Assembly (NCBI RefSeq): GCF_025165795.1
Contig: NZ_JAJAGO010000020.1
Location: 62,001-126,000, forward strand
Direction: 5' to 3'
DNA: 64,000 bases
DNA from: Streptomyces gossypii
Lineage (GTDB): Bacteria; Actinomycetota; Actinomycetes; Streptomycetales; Streptomycetaceae
Within the stretch, counting starts at the first letter, position 1; every line of letters begins with the position of its first letter. The notes below the pieces were generated by a model. It did not search any database, was not told the origin of the DNA, and worked only from the letters and a program-made list of their open reading frames with translations. Positions 40,212 through 48,809 of the stretch are shown here, piece by piece. Made by a program: the position numbers and the translations under genes.

Positions 40212-42959
40212 GTGGCAAAGACAGCATCGAAAGACACCGCTCCGCGCCTGCTCCTCATGGACGGGCACTCCCTCGCCTACCGTGCGTTCTTCGCACTGCC
40301 CCCGGAGAATTTCTCCACCACGACCGGGCAGCCGACGAACGCGATCTACGGCTTCACCTCGATGCTGTCGAACACCTTGCGTGATGAGGCACCTACGCAC
40401 TTCGCGGTCGCCTTCGACGTCTCCCGCAAGACCTGGCGATCCGAGGAGTTCCCCGAGTACAAGGCGAACCGCACAAAGACTCCGGACGAGTTCAGGAGTC
40501 AGGTGGAGCTGATCGGCGAGCTGCTGGACACCATGCGGGTGAAGCGTTTCGCCGTGGAGGGCTTCGAGGCGGACGACGTCATCGCGACCTTGACCACCCG
40601 GGCGGAGGCCGAGGGCTTCAAGGTCTCGATCGTCACCGGAGACCGCGACTGCTTCCAGCTGATCACGGACAACGTCACCGTGCTGTACCCGACGAAGGGC
40701 GTCTCGGAGCTCACCCGCTTCACCCCGGAAAAGGTGCAGGAGAAGTACGGCCTGTCGCCGCAGCAGTATCCGGATTTCGCCGCGCTGCGCGGCGATCCGT
40801 CCGACAACCTGCCCGGCATCCCCGGCGTGGGCGAGAAGACGGCCACCAAGTGGATCAGCCAGTTCGGCTCCTTCGCCGAGCTGGCCGACCGCGCCGAGGA
40901 GGTGAAGGGCAAGGTCGGGCAGAGCCTCCGTGACCACCTGGACGCCGTCCGGCTCAACCGGCGGCTGACCGAGATGGTCCGCGACGTCGAGCTGTCCGAG
41001 GGGCCTGCCGACCTGATGCGGGCGCCGTACGACCGGGAGGCCCTGGGCGTCATGCTGGACGCCCTCGAATTCCGCCACCAGAACTTCCGCGACCGGCTGT
41101 TCGGCGTCGACCCGGGCACCGAGGCCGAGGAGGCCACGCCCGCCCCTGCCGCGGGCATCCAGGTCGAGGGAGTCATGGCGGGCAGCGGCGAGCTGGCCGG
41201 CTGGCTGGCGGAGCACGGCGCGGCCGGGCCGCTGGGCCTGGCCGTCGTCGGTGCGTGGAAGCTCGGCACCGGCAGCGTCAGCGAGGTCGCGCTCGCCGCC
41301 GCGGGCGGTCCCGCCGTCTGGTTCGACCCCGCCCAGCTGGACGAGGCGGACGACCGCGCCTTCGCCGCCTGGCTCGCCGACGCCGACCGGCCCAAGGTGC
41401 TGCACGACTCGAAGGCCGTCTTCCGGGTCTTCCCGGAGCAGGGCTGGCAGGTCCGCGGCGTCCACATGGACACCGCCCTCGCCTCCTATCTCGTCAAGCC
41501 CGGCCGCCGCTCCTTCGCGCTGGACGACCTCTCCGTGGAGTATCTGGGCCGCGAGCTGGCCCCGGCGGTCGCCGAGGGCGACGGCCAGCTTGCCTTCGGC
41601 ACCGGCGAAGAGGCCGGCGGGCCGGTGGAAGGCCAGGTGGAGGGCCAGGCCGAAGCGGACGCCCTGATGGGCAACGCCCGCGCCATCCTCGACCTCGGCG
41701 CCGAACTGGAAGGCAGGCTGGAGGAGGTCGGCGCGGCCGCCCTGCTGCGCGACCTGGAGCTGCCCACCTCAGAGATGCTCGCCCGGCTGGAGCGGGCCGG
41801 TATCGCCGCCGACCGCGAGTGGCTGGCGGGCCTGGAGCGGCAGTTCGCGGACGCCGCACGGCAGGCCGTCACCGAGGCGCACGCCGCGGTGGGCCACGAG
41901 TTCAACCTCGGCTCGCCCAAGCAGCTCCAGGAGGTGCTCTTCGGCGAGCTGGGCCTGCCGCGTACGAAGAAGACGAAGACGGGCTACACCACGGACGCGG
42001 ACGCGCTGGCCTGGCTGGCGGGGCAGACGGAGCACGAGCTGCCGGTGCTGATGCTGCGCCACCGCGAGCAGCAGAAGCTGCGCACCACCGTGGAGGGGCT
42101 GATCAAGACGATCGCGGCCGACGGCCGCATTCACACCACCTTCCACCAGACGGTCGCCGCCACCGGCCGGCTCTCCTCGACCGACCCGAATCTGCAGAAC
42201 ATCCCCGTCCGCACCGACGAGGGCCGGGCCATCCGCCGGGGGTTCCGCGTCGGGGAGGGGTATGAATCCCTGCTGACCGCCGACTACAGCCAGATCGAAC
42301 TCCGGGTCATGGCGCACCTGTCCGATGACGAAGGACTGCTGGAAGCGCTCACCTCCGGCGAGGACCTCCATGACACGGTCGCCTCCCAGGTGTTCGGGGT
42401 GGAGCGGAAAGCGGTCGATCCGGAGATGCGGCGGAAGATCAAGGCGATGTCCTACGGGCTTGCCTACGGCCTCTCCGCCTTCGGCCTCTCCCAGCAGCTT
42501 TCGGTCGCCCCCGACGAGGCACGCAGGCTGATGGACAACTACTTCGAGCGGTTCGGCGGAGTGCGCGAGTATCTGCACCGGGTGGTGGCGGAGGCCCGTG
42601 CCGTCGGCTACACCGAGACGATCATGGGTCGGCGCCGCTACCTCCCCGACCTGACAAGCGACAACCGGCAGCGGCGTGAAATGGCCGAGCGGATGGCGCT
42701 GAACGCACCGATCCAGGGCACCGCGGCCGACATCGTGAAGGTGGCGATGCTGCGGGTCGCCGAGGCACTCGACGAGGAGAAGCTGGCCAGCCGGATGCTG
42801 CTCCAGGTGCACGACGAAATCGTCCTGGAGGTGGCGCCGGGGGAGCGCACACAGGTCGAGGAGCTGGTGCGCGACCGGATGGCCCACGCGGTCGAACTGC
42901 GCGCTCCCCTGGACGTGTCGGTGGGCTCCGGCACGGACTGGGAGTCGGCGGCACACTGA
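40212..42959 (+). CDS. polA: DNA polymerase I
   Basis: A 915-residue repair and Okazaki-fragment polymerase. Residues ~12-300 are the 5'-3' exonuclease/flap domain (LLMDGHSLAYRAFFALP, GDRDCFQLITDNV, GIPGVGEKTA). A degenerate 3'-5' exonuclease domain follows, apparently without its acidic metal ligands, so no proofreading is expected. The polymerase domain has motif A TADYSQIELRVMAHLS near residue 692, the O-helix RRKIKAMSYGLAYGLSAFG, and motif C VHDEIVLEV. The GTG at 40212 follows GGGAG. The open frame extends much further upstream, but that part is the antisense shadow of the oxidoreductase gene. Confidence 0.97.
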   Translation: MAKTASKDTAPRLLLMDGHSLAYRAFFALPPENFSTTTGQPTNAIYGFTSMLSNTLRDEAPTHFAVAFDVSRKTWRSEEFPEYKANRTKTPDEFRSQVELIGELLDTMRVKRFAVEGFEADDVIATLTTRAEAEGFKVSIVTGDRDCFQLITDNVTVLYPTKGVSELTRFTPEKVQEKYGLSPQQYPDFAALRGDPSDNLPGIPGVGEKTATKWISQFGSFAELADRAEEVKGKVGQSLRDHLDAVRLNRRLTEMVRDVELSEGPADLMRAPYDREALGVMLDALEFRHQNFRDRLFGVDPGTEAEEATPAPAAGIQVEGVMAGSGELAGWLAEHGAAGPLGLAVVGAWKLGTGSVSEVALAAAGGPAVWFDPAQLDEADDRAFAAWLADADRPKVLHDSKAVFRVFPEQGWQVRGVHMDTALASYLVKPGRRSFALDDLSVEYLGRELAPAVAEGDGQLAFGTGEEAGGPVEGQVEGQAEADALMGNARAILDLGAELEGRLEEVGAAALLRDLELPTSEMLARLERAGIAADREWLAGLERQFADAARQAVTEAHAAVGHEFNLGSPKQLQEVLFGELGLPRTKKTKTGYTTDADALAWLAGQTEHELPVLMLRHREQQKLRTTVEGLIKTIAADGRIHTTFHQTVAATGRLSSTDPNLQNIPVRTDEGRAIRRGFRVGEGYESLLTADYSQIELRVMAHLSDDEGLLEALTSGEDLHDTVASQVFGVERKAVDPEMRRKIKAMSYGLAYGLSAFGLSQQLSVAPDEARRLMDNYFERFGGVREYLHRVVAEARAVGYTETIMGRRRYLPDLTSDNRQRREMAERMALNAPIQGTAADIVKVAMLRVAEALDEEKLASRMLLQVHDEIVLEVAPGERTQVEELVRDRMAHAVELRAPLDVSVGSGTDWESAAH

Positions 42960-42965
42960 CCGGCA

Positions 42966-42992
42966 TTGACAACGGCTTCTGAGGCATAGAGT
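42966..42992 (+). promoter_or_regulatory. Candidate promoter for the lytic transglycosylase gene
   Basis: TTGACA (42966-42971) and TAGAGT (42987-42992) lie just after polA, separated by 15 bases, a little short for the vegetative sigma factor. A second -10-like TAGGGT is at 43027-43032, six bases before an in-frame GTG (43039) that would make a leaderless transcript. Confidence 0.4.
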
Positions 42993-43071
42993 CGCTGGGT
43001 CCGCTGACTTGGGGCCAGGGGTGCCGTAGGGTCAGCACGTGTTGGGTCGCAGGGAGAGGGCGGTCGGATCC

Positions 43072-44826
43072 ATGACGCGATACCGCGGAAGGCACGCGGC
43101 AGCGAAGTTCACCGACTTCGGGGGCACGAGACTGCGAAGAAGTGTGAGCACCGCCGCTGTCGCGGCGGCGGCGATGGCCGCGCTCACCGCCTCCCAGGCG
43201 CCGGGACTGCAATCCGCCCAGGCAGGCGGGGACGGCGACAGCGGGCAGCCCGACCTCCCCCCGGAGGGGTCACCGGGCGACGACTCCTACCACACGGAGC
43301 TGCCGCCGCTGGAGTCACCGGAGCCGGGCGACAAGGACTCCGACGGCGAGAGCCCCAACGGATCCGGCATCCCGGCCACGGTGCTCGCCGCGTACAAGAA
43401 GGCCGAGGCGTCGGTCGCCGGGTCCGACCCCGGCTGCGCCCTGCCCTGGGAGTTGCTGGCGGCGATCGGCAAGGTCGAGTCCGGGCAGGCCCGCGGTGGC
43501 GCTGTGGACGACGACGGCACCACCCTCAAGCCGATACTGGGCCCGGTACTCAACGGCGGCGACTTCGCCGAGATCACCGACACCGACAGCGGTGTCTACG
43601 ACGGCGACGCCACCTACGACCGTGCCGTAGGGCCCATGCAGTTCATACCCTCCACCTGGGCGAGCTGGGGCGCCGACGGCAACGGCGACGGCCGCCAGGA
43701 CCCGAACAACATCTACGACGCGGCGCTCGCCGCCGGTGAGTACCTGTGCGCGGGCGAGCGGGACTTGTCGGTGAAGGCCGACCTGGACCGCGCGGTCCTC
43801 AGCTACAACCAGTCACGGGAGTACCTGCGGACGGTCCTCAGCTGGCTGGAGCACTACCGCGAGGGCGTGCAAGAGGTACCGGACGGAGAGGGCACGCTGC
43901 CCACCTCGCCCGGCCCCGGCGGCCGGGACGACGGCCGCAGCGGTGACGGGCGTGACAGCAACGACAACGGGCCCTCGCGCAAGCCTTCGAGCTCGTCTGA
44001 CGACAAGCCCAGCACGCCCAGCGATCCCGGCGGCAACACGCCGACATCGCCGCCGAGTACTCCGCCGCCCACCACTCCGCCGCCCACCACTCCGCCTCCG
44101 ACAACGCCGCCGCCCACCACTCCGGCGCCCCCCGCCAAGCTGGAGCGCGTCAGCTCCACCGAGGTGACGGCGACGGCGGGCGGCGAGTTCACCGAGCGAC
44201 TGCGGGTGCGCACGGTGGACTCCCGCGGAAACGCGGTGGACGACGTGCGGGTGCAGTACAAGATCGTCGACAACACCACCGACGCCCGCTTCTCCGGCGG
44301 CGCCACCACGGTCACCGTCACCACGGGCAACAACGGCACCGCCACGGCGCCGAGGCTGCGTGCCGGTGAGCGGACCGGCGCGTTCGTCGTCCGCGCCAGC
44401 GTCGTCGGCCGCAACGTACCGGCCACCGACTTCACCGCCACCGTGAAGCCCAGGCCCGCCCCGGAGGCGGACGAGCTGGCCCGTACCTCGGACACGGCGC
44501 TGGAGACCGTCGCCGGGGGCGTGTTCGCCGCTGGCGCCGTCGAAATCCAGGCCACCTACCGGGACAAGGCGGCGGCGGGGGTGCCGCTGACCGCGACGAT
44601 GGTCACCGAGGACGGCACGGCTGCCGAGACCGGCCCGTACTTCGACGGCGCGGACGGCAAGCCGCTGCGTTCCCTCGCCGACCTGGAGACGGATGCCGAC
44701 GGGGTGCTGCGGCTCCCCAAGATCAAGACGGACGAGGCACACGACGGGCCGTACTACGTCAAGATCGCCACCGGCAACGGCGTGTCGGTCACGGTCAAGC
44801 TGACGGTCAAGCAGCCGGAAAAGTAG
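43072..44826 (+). CDS. Secreted lytic transglycosylase with Pro/Thr linker and Ig-like C-terminus
   Basis: A 584-residue exported cell-wall enzyme. A basic N-terminus and an Ala-rich signal segment ending near GLQSAQA are followed by an acidic Pro/Ser linker. The SLT catalytic region (about 105-260) includes PWELLAAIGKVESGQ with catalytic Glu136, and AVGPMQFIPSTWASWGADG. A linker with repeated PPPTT units (about 325-358) leads to two beta-rich Ig/invasin-like repeats. It should cleave peptidoglycan glycan strands. The start is ambiguous: ATG 43072 follows GGGAGAGGG at about 11 bases, while GTG 43039 would add 11 residues and could be leaderless. Confidence 0.88.
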   Translation: MTRYRGRHAAAKFTDFGGTRLRRSVSTAAVAAAAMAALTASQAPGLQSAQAGGDGDSGQPDLPPEGSPGDDSYHTELPPLESPEPGDKDSDGESPNGSGIPATVLAAYKKAEASVAGSDPGCALPWELLAAIGKVESGQARGGAVDDDGTTLKPILGPVLNGGDFAEITDTDSGVYDGDATYDRAVGPMQFIPSTWASWGADGNGDGRQDPNNIYDAALAAGEYLCAGERDLSVKADLDRAVLSYNQSREYLRTVLSWLEHYREGVQEVPDGEGTLPTSPGPGGRDDGRSGDGRDSNDNGPSRKPSSSSDDKPSTPSDPGGNTPTSPPSTPPPTTPPPTTPPPTTPPPTTPAPPAKLERVSSTEVTATAGGEFTERLRVRTVDSRGNAVDDVRVQYKIVDNTTDARFSGGATTVTVTTGNNGTATAPRLRAGERTGAFVVRASVVGRNVPATDFTATVKPRPAPEADELARTSDTALETVAGGVFAAGAVEIQATYRDKAAAGVPLTATMVTEDGTAAETGPYFDGADGKPLRSLADLETDADGVLRLPKIKTDEAHDGPYYVKIATGNGVSVTVKLTVKQPEK

Positions 44827-44842
44827 GCACACCCTCGCGCTT

Positions 44843-44892
44843 CCGTTGCGGCGCGCCGCCCTCCCGGGATCCGGGGCCGCGCGCCGCAACGG
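44843..44892. terminator. Bidirectional hairpin between the transglycosylase and hrpB
   Basis: A perfect 14-bp stem: CCGTTGCGGCGCGC (44843-44856) pairs with GCGCGCCGCAACGG (44879-44892). It stands between two convergent genes and can serve both. Confidence 0.75.
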
Positions 44893-44915
44893 TCGCACTG
44901 TCCAAACGGCAGGCC

Positions 44916-47510
44916 CTAGCCGCGCCGGGCCTTCAGCCTGCGGGTCGGCTCTGCCGTCGCCGGGTCCTCCGGCCACGGATGGCGCGGGTAGCGCCCGCGC
45001 AGCTCCGCCCGCACCGAGCGGTAGCCCTCCCGCCAGAAGGACGCCAGGTCCGCGGTGACCGCAGCCGGCCGCCCGGCCGGGGACAGCAGATGAACGAGCA
45101 GCGGTACCCGGCCGTCCGCGATCCGCGGGCTCTCGCTCCAGCCGAACAGCTCCTGCAACTTCACCGCCAGCACCGGCTGCTCGCCCGCGTAGTCCACCCG
45201 CACCCGCGAGCCGGACGGCACCGTGACGCGCTCCGGGGCCAGTTCACCGAGCCGCGCCGCCTCCCCGCCCGCCCATGGCAGCAGCCCGCGCAGCAACTGC
45301 CCCGCGTCGATTCCCGCGAGGCGGGCCCGGGACCGCGCCCGCCCGAGCACGTCGCCCACGTGGGCGAGCAGCGCCTCGTCGGACATCTCGGGCCATGGCT
45401 CGCCCAGCTCGCGCCGGAGGAAGGCCAGCCGCCGGCGGAGCGCGACGGCGTCCTCGGACCAGTGCAGCAGCTCCAGCCCCTCGCGCCGCAACCCGTCGAG
45501 TACGGCCGCCCGCACCTGGTCGGCGTCGGGCGACCGCAGCGGCTTCGACCGCAGTTCGACGGCGCCCAGACACTCCACCTCACGGGCCACGACCTCACCG
45601 CGTGCCGTGTCCCAGCGCACCTCGGCACGCACCTCGTGCAGCGCACCGGCCGCCGCGTGTGCCGTCTCCTCGTCCACGGCGGCTGCCAGCCGTATCCGCG
45701 CCGACGGCGCGCCCGCCGGGCGGTCCGCGACCGCCACGGCCAGCCATCCGGCCTCCCGCAGTGTCGAGCCCTCCGGGAGTTCCGCCCGGGTGCCTGACAC
45801 CATCAGAGCGGACCGTCCGGAGCGTGCCCGCGCCACCCGCTCCGGGTACGCCAGCGCGGCCACGGTGCCCGCGACCAGGACCTCGTCCGGCTGTCGGGCG
45901 GGTTTCGTGCCCGTCCCCGCGCCTCCACCCCCGCCGAGTGCCGCCCGCAGCCGCCGTACCTCCGCGCGCCAGCGGGCCGCGTACGCGTCGCCGCCCCGGC
46001 GCGCCGCCCGCAGCGCCTCCGCGAGGTCGTCGCCATAGTCCCTCGGCGGCTCCTCGCTCAGCAGCGCGACCGCCTCCGCCGCCGGTGCCGCGCCGACCAG
46101 CGCGGCGCCGTCCAGCAGCGCCCGTGCCAGCCTCGGGTGCACACCCATGCCCGCCATCCGGGTGCCACGCCCGGTCACCCGTCCCGTGGCGTCCAGCGCG
46201 CCGACTGCACGCAGCGTCTCGCGGGCCGCCGCCAGCGCGCCGGCCGGTGGCGGGTCGAGCAGGGCCAGTCCGCTCGCGTCGGCTTCACCCCAGCAGGCGG
46301 TCCGCAGCGCGAAGGCCGTCAGGTCGGCGACCGCGATCTCCGGCGAGGGGAAGCGCGGCCGGGAGGCATCCTCGCTCTCGGCCCAGCAGCGGAAGACCGT
46401 GCCCGGAGCTTCGCGCCCCGCTCGCCCGAGCCGCTGTGTGGCAGCCGCCCGGGATACCCGTACCGTCGCCAGCGAGCCGAGCCCGCGCGCGTGGTCGGTG
46501 CGCGGCTCCCGGGCGAGGCCCGAGTCGACGACGATCCGCACACCGGGCACCGTCAGACTCGACTCGGCAACCGAGGTCGCGAGGATCACGCGGCGACGGG
46601 AGAGGGCGCCCGCGTCCGTCCCTCGCAGCACCGTTTCCTGGACCGCCGCAGGGGCCCGGCCGTGCAGCTGCAACACCTCAGCGCCCGAGCCGCCCAGCAG
46701 CCCCGCCACCCTGGCGATCTCGCCGACGCCGGGCAGGAAGCACAGCACGTCCCCCTCCGGCACGGTTCTCAGCGCCTCCCGCACCGTCGCCGCCACATGC
46801 CGCAGCAGCGCCGCGTCCACCCAGGTGCCATGGGACGGGCGGACGCCGGACGGGGGCGCGGCGTAGCGGACGGCCACCGGGTGGCTCGCGCCGCCACCCC
46901 GTACGACGGGTGCCGCGTCCGCGTCCGCCGTGGCTCCGGACGCCAGCAGGCGGGCCCACGCCTCGCTGTCCTGGGTCGCCGACGCGGCGATGATCCGCAG
47001 ATCGGGCCGCAGCGTGGCGCGTACGTCCAGCAGGAAGGCGAGTGCGGTATCGGCGTCGAGATGCCGCTCGTGGCACTCGTCCAGCAGCACCACGTCGACG
47101 CCGGTCAGCTCCTGATCGCGCTGGAGCCGCTGGAGCAGGACGCCGGTGGTGACCACCTCGACGCGGGTACGCGGCCCCGTCACCCGCTCACCGCGCACGG
47201 TGAAACCGACACTCGCCCCCGGCTCCTCGCCGAGCAGCCAGGCCATCCGCCGGGCTGCGGAACGCGCGGCCATCCGGCGCGGCTCGGCGACCAGCACCCG
47301 GTGCACGGGCGGCGGCGTCCCGGCGGCCGCGGCCGCCGGGGAATCTCCACTGCCGCCGAGCAGGCCCGCCAGCTCCAGGGGAACGAGTGTGGTCTTGCCG
47401 GTGCCCGGCGGAGCGCAGAGCACGGCGACGCCCTGCGCGTCGAGTGCCGCGCGCAGCGCGGGTACGGCCGCCGCTACGGGCAGCCGGCTGAGGTCCTCGG
47501 TACGCAGCAC
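44916..47510 (-). CDS. hrpB: ATP-dependent helicase HrpB
   Basis: An 864-residue DExH-box RNA helicase. Walker A is APPGTGKTT (residues 33-41), the DEAH-type box LLDECHERHLD follows, then motif III SAT, and motif VI is in TQRLGRAGREAPG. The helicase-associated domain and HrpB-specific C-terminus (ending LRGRYPRHPWPEDP) are complete. Its role in Streptomyces is not defined; in other bacteria members act in mRNA processing. The GTG at 47510 follows AGGAGA at nine bases; the frame is open further upstream without a good start. It lies downstream of a methyltransferase gene. Confidence 0.93.
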   Translation of the reverse strand: MLRTEDLSRLPVAAAVPALRAALDAQGVAVLCAPPGTGKTTLVPLELAGLLGGSGDSPAAAAAGTPPPVHRVLVAEPRRMAARSAARRMAWLLGEEPGASVGFTVRGERVTGPRTRVEVVTTGVLLQRLQRDQELTGVDVVLLDECHERHLDADTALAFLLDVRATLRPDLRIIAASATQDSEAWARLLASGATADADAAPVVRGGGASHPVAVRYAAPPSGVRPSHGTWVDAALLRHVAATVREALRTVPEGDVLCFLPGVGEIARVAGLLGGSGAEVLQLHGRAPAAVQETVLRGTDAGALSRRRVILATSVAESSLTVPGVRIVVDSGLAREPRTDHARGLGSLATVRVSRAAATQRLGRAGREAPGTVFRCWAESEDASRPRFPSPEIAVADLTAFALRTACWGEADASGLALLDPPPAGALAAARETLRAVGALDATGRVTGRGTRMAGMGVHPRLARALLDGAALVGAAPAAEAVALLSEEPPRDYGDDLAEALRAARRGGDAYAARWRAEVRRLRAALGGGGGAGTGTKPARQPDEVLVAGTVAALAYPERVARARSGRSALMVSGTRAELPEGSTLREAGWLAVAVADRPAGAPSARIRLAAAVDEETAHAAAGALHEVRAEVRWDTARGEVVAREVECLGAVELRSKPLRSPDADQVRAAVLDGLRREGLELLHWSEDAVALRRRLAFLRRELGEPWPEMSDEALLAHVGDVLGRARSRARLAGIDAGQLLRGLLPWAGGEAARLGELAPERVTVPSGSRVRVDYAGEQPVLAVKLQELFGWSESPRIADGRVPLLVHLLSPAGRPAAVTADLASFWREGYRSVRAELRGRYPRHPWPEDPATAEPTRRLKARRG

Positions 47511-47572
47511 CCGCCCAGTCTCCTGCACTCGGGCAACCCGCCGCTCCGGCAGCCCGTCATCCCGCCAGCCCG

Positions 47573-48394
47573 TCAGTCGCGCGCGCAGACGAAGATCGCG
47601 GTGCCCGGCACCAGGTGCCCCCGCAGCGGGGACCAGCTGCCCCACTCCTGCCGGTTCCAGGCGGGCCACTCCGGCTCGACCAGGTCCGTCAGCCGCAGAC
47701 CGGCGGACACCACGTCCCGCACACGGTCACCCATCGTCCGGTGGTGCTCCACATACACGGCGCGCCCGGACGCGTCCTGTTCCACGTACGGGGTCCGGTC
47801 GAAGTAGGAGCCGGACACGGTCAGGCCCTCGGGGCCCGGTTCGTCCGGGAAGGCCCAGCGGATCGGATGGGTGACGGAGAAGACCAGCCGCCCGCCCGGG
47901 CGCAGCACCCGGTGCGCCTCGCGCAGTACCCGCACCGGCTCGGCGACGAAGGGCAGGGCGCCGAACGCCGAGCAGGCCAGGTCGAACGAGGCGTCCGCGA
48001 AGGGCAGTGCCGCCGCGTCGGCCTCCACCAGCGGCACCGCGGTCTCGCCGGGTGAGGTGCCGATGCGCCGCGCGTGCTGGAGCTGGCGGTGCGAGAGGTC
48101 GAGCGCGACGGGGTGCGCGCCCTGTGCGGCCAGCCAGCGGGAGCACTGCGCCGCGCCCGCACCGATCTCCAGTACGGCACTCCCGCGCAGCGCCGATGCG
48201 GGGCCGAGCAGTCCGGCCTCGGCCTCGTCCAGGCCTTCCGGACCCCAGACGAAGCGGCTGTCGCCGAGGAAGGCGCCGTGCTCTTGCTGGTAGTCGTCGG
48301 CGTTCCGGTCCCACCAGGCGCGGTTGGCCCTGCTGCTCTCCGGGCCCCCCGCGTCGCGGCGGGTGGCCTCCGGCTCGTCGTCGTCCTTGATCAT
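47573..48394 (-). CDS. Class I SAM-dependent methyltransferase
   Basis: A 273-residue methyltransferase. It opens with the actinobacterial hallmark ANRAWWDRNADDYQQEHG. The SAM-binding motif I is VLEIGAGAAQCSRW, motif II acid in HPVALDLSH, and LVEADAAALPFADASFDL is the adenine pocket. HRVLRPGGRLVFSVTHPIRW completes the fold. Substrate unknown. The ATG at 48394 is chosen because the shared N-terminus begins shortly after; the ribosome site is weak. It is divergent from rpsA, with a 415-base spacer. Confidence 0.9.
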   Translation of the reverse strand: MIKDDDEPEATRRDAGGPESSRANRAWWDRNADDYQQEHGAFLGDSRFVWGPEGLDEAEAGLLGPASALRGSAVLEIGAGAAQCSRWLAAQGAHPVALDLSHRQLQHARRIGTSPGETAVPLVEADAAALPFADASFDLACSAFGALPFVAEPVRVLREAHRVLRPGGRLVFSVTHPIRWAFPDEPGPEGLTVSGSYFDRTPYVEQDASGRAVYVEHHRTMGDRVRDVVSAGLRLTDLVEPEWPAWNRQEWGSWSPLRGHLVPGTAIFVCARD

Positions 48395-48809
48395 GATGCG
48401 CCCTGGATCATGGTGCCCGTCGTCGTGGTCGGGAAGCGGAGGGGTCGCTGCGAATTCTGCCGGACTCGTGAAAGCGGCTGGTCGGCGGCTACCGGATCGT
48501 CGGTGGCGGTATCGAGGAGGACGCGCAATCCGCCGCTCGTGTGGTCCGAGCGGCGAATTCTGCCGGGATTGGGGGGTTGTGTCCAAGGTGTGCTTGTTCG
48601 CGCATTGACCGTGCCCTGCTGCCCCCGTATGCTACAAGTTGCGCTGCGGGCCTGCGCGCCTCAGACATAGCAGGTCGCGCTCGCATCAGTTGTTGGTCTC
48701 CTCGGGTTTCTGCCTTGATTGGCATCCGGCTGGCTTGCAGGGGTGCGATAGCGGGTTCTCGGCGTAGCAGCACCTACGACTCACCGTCCGTACCGGAGCC
48801 CTTTTCCAC
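48395..48809. other. Divergent spacer with the rpsA promoter and long leader
   Basis: About 415 bases with no supported gene. It contains a good rpsA promoter at 48605-48633 and a leader of about 170 bases with modest GC content. The leader is where autogenous control by S1 would act, but I see no clear hairpin that would prove it. Confidence 0.5.
48605..48633 (+). promoter_or_regulatory. rpsA promoter (vegetative sigma type)
   Basis: TTGACC (48605-48610) and TATGCT (48628-48633) are separated by exactly 17 bases, close to the HrdB consensus. It directs transcription toward rpsA with a predicted leader of about 170 bases. Confidence 0.65.

Noticed and set aside
44050..44130. Regular repeats that could look like a CRISPR array
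   Set aside because: They encode the PPPTT linker of the transglycosylase in frame; no spacers or palindromic repeats.
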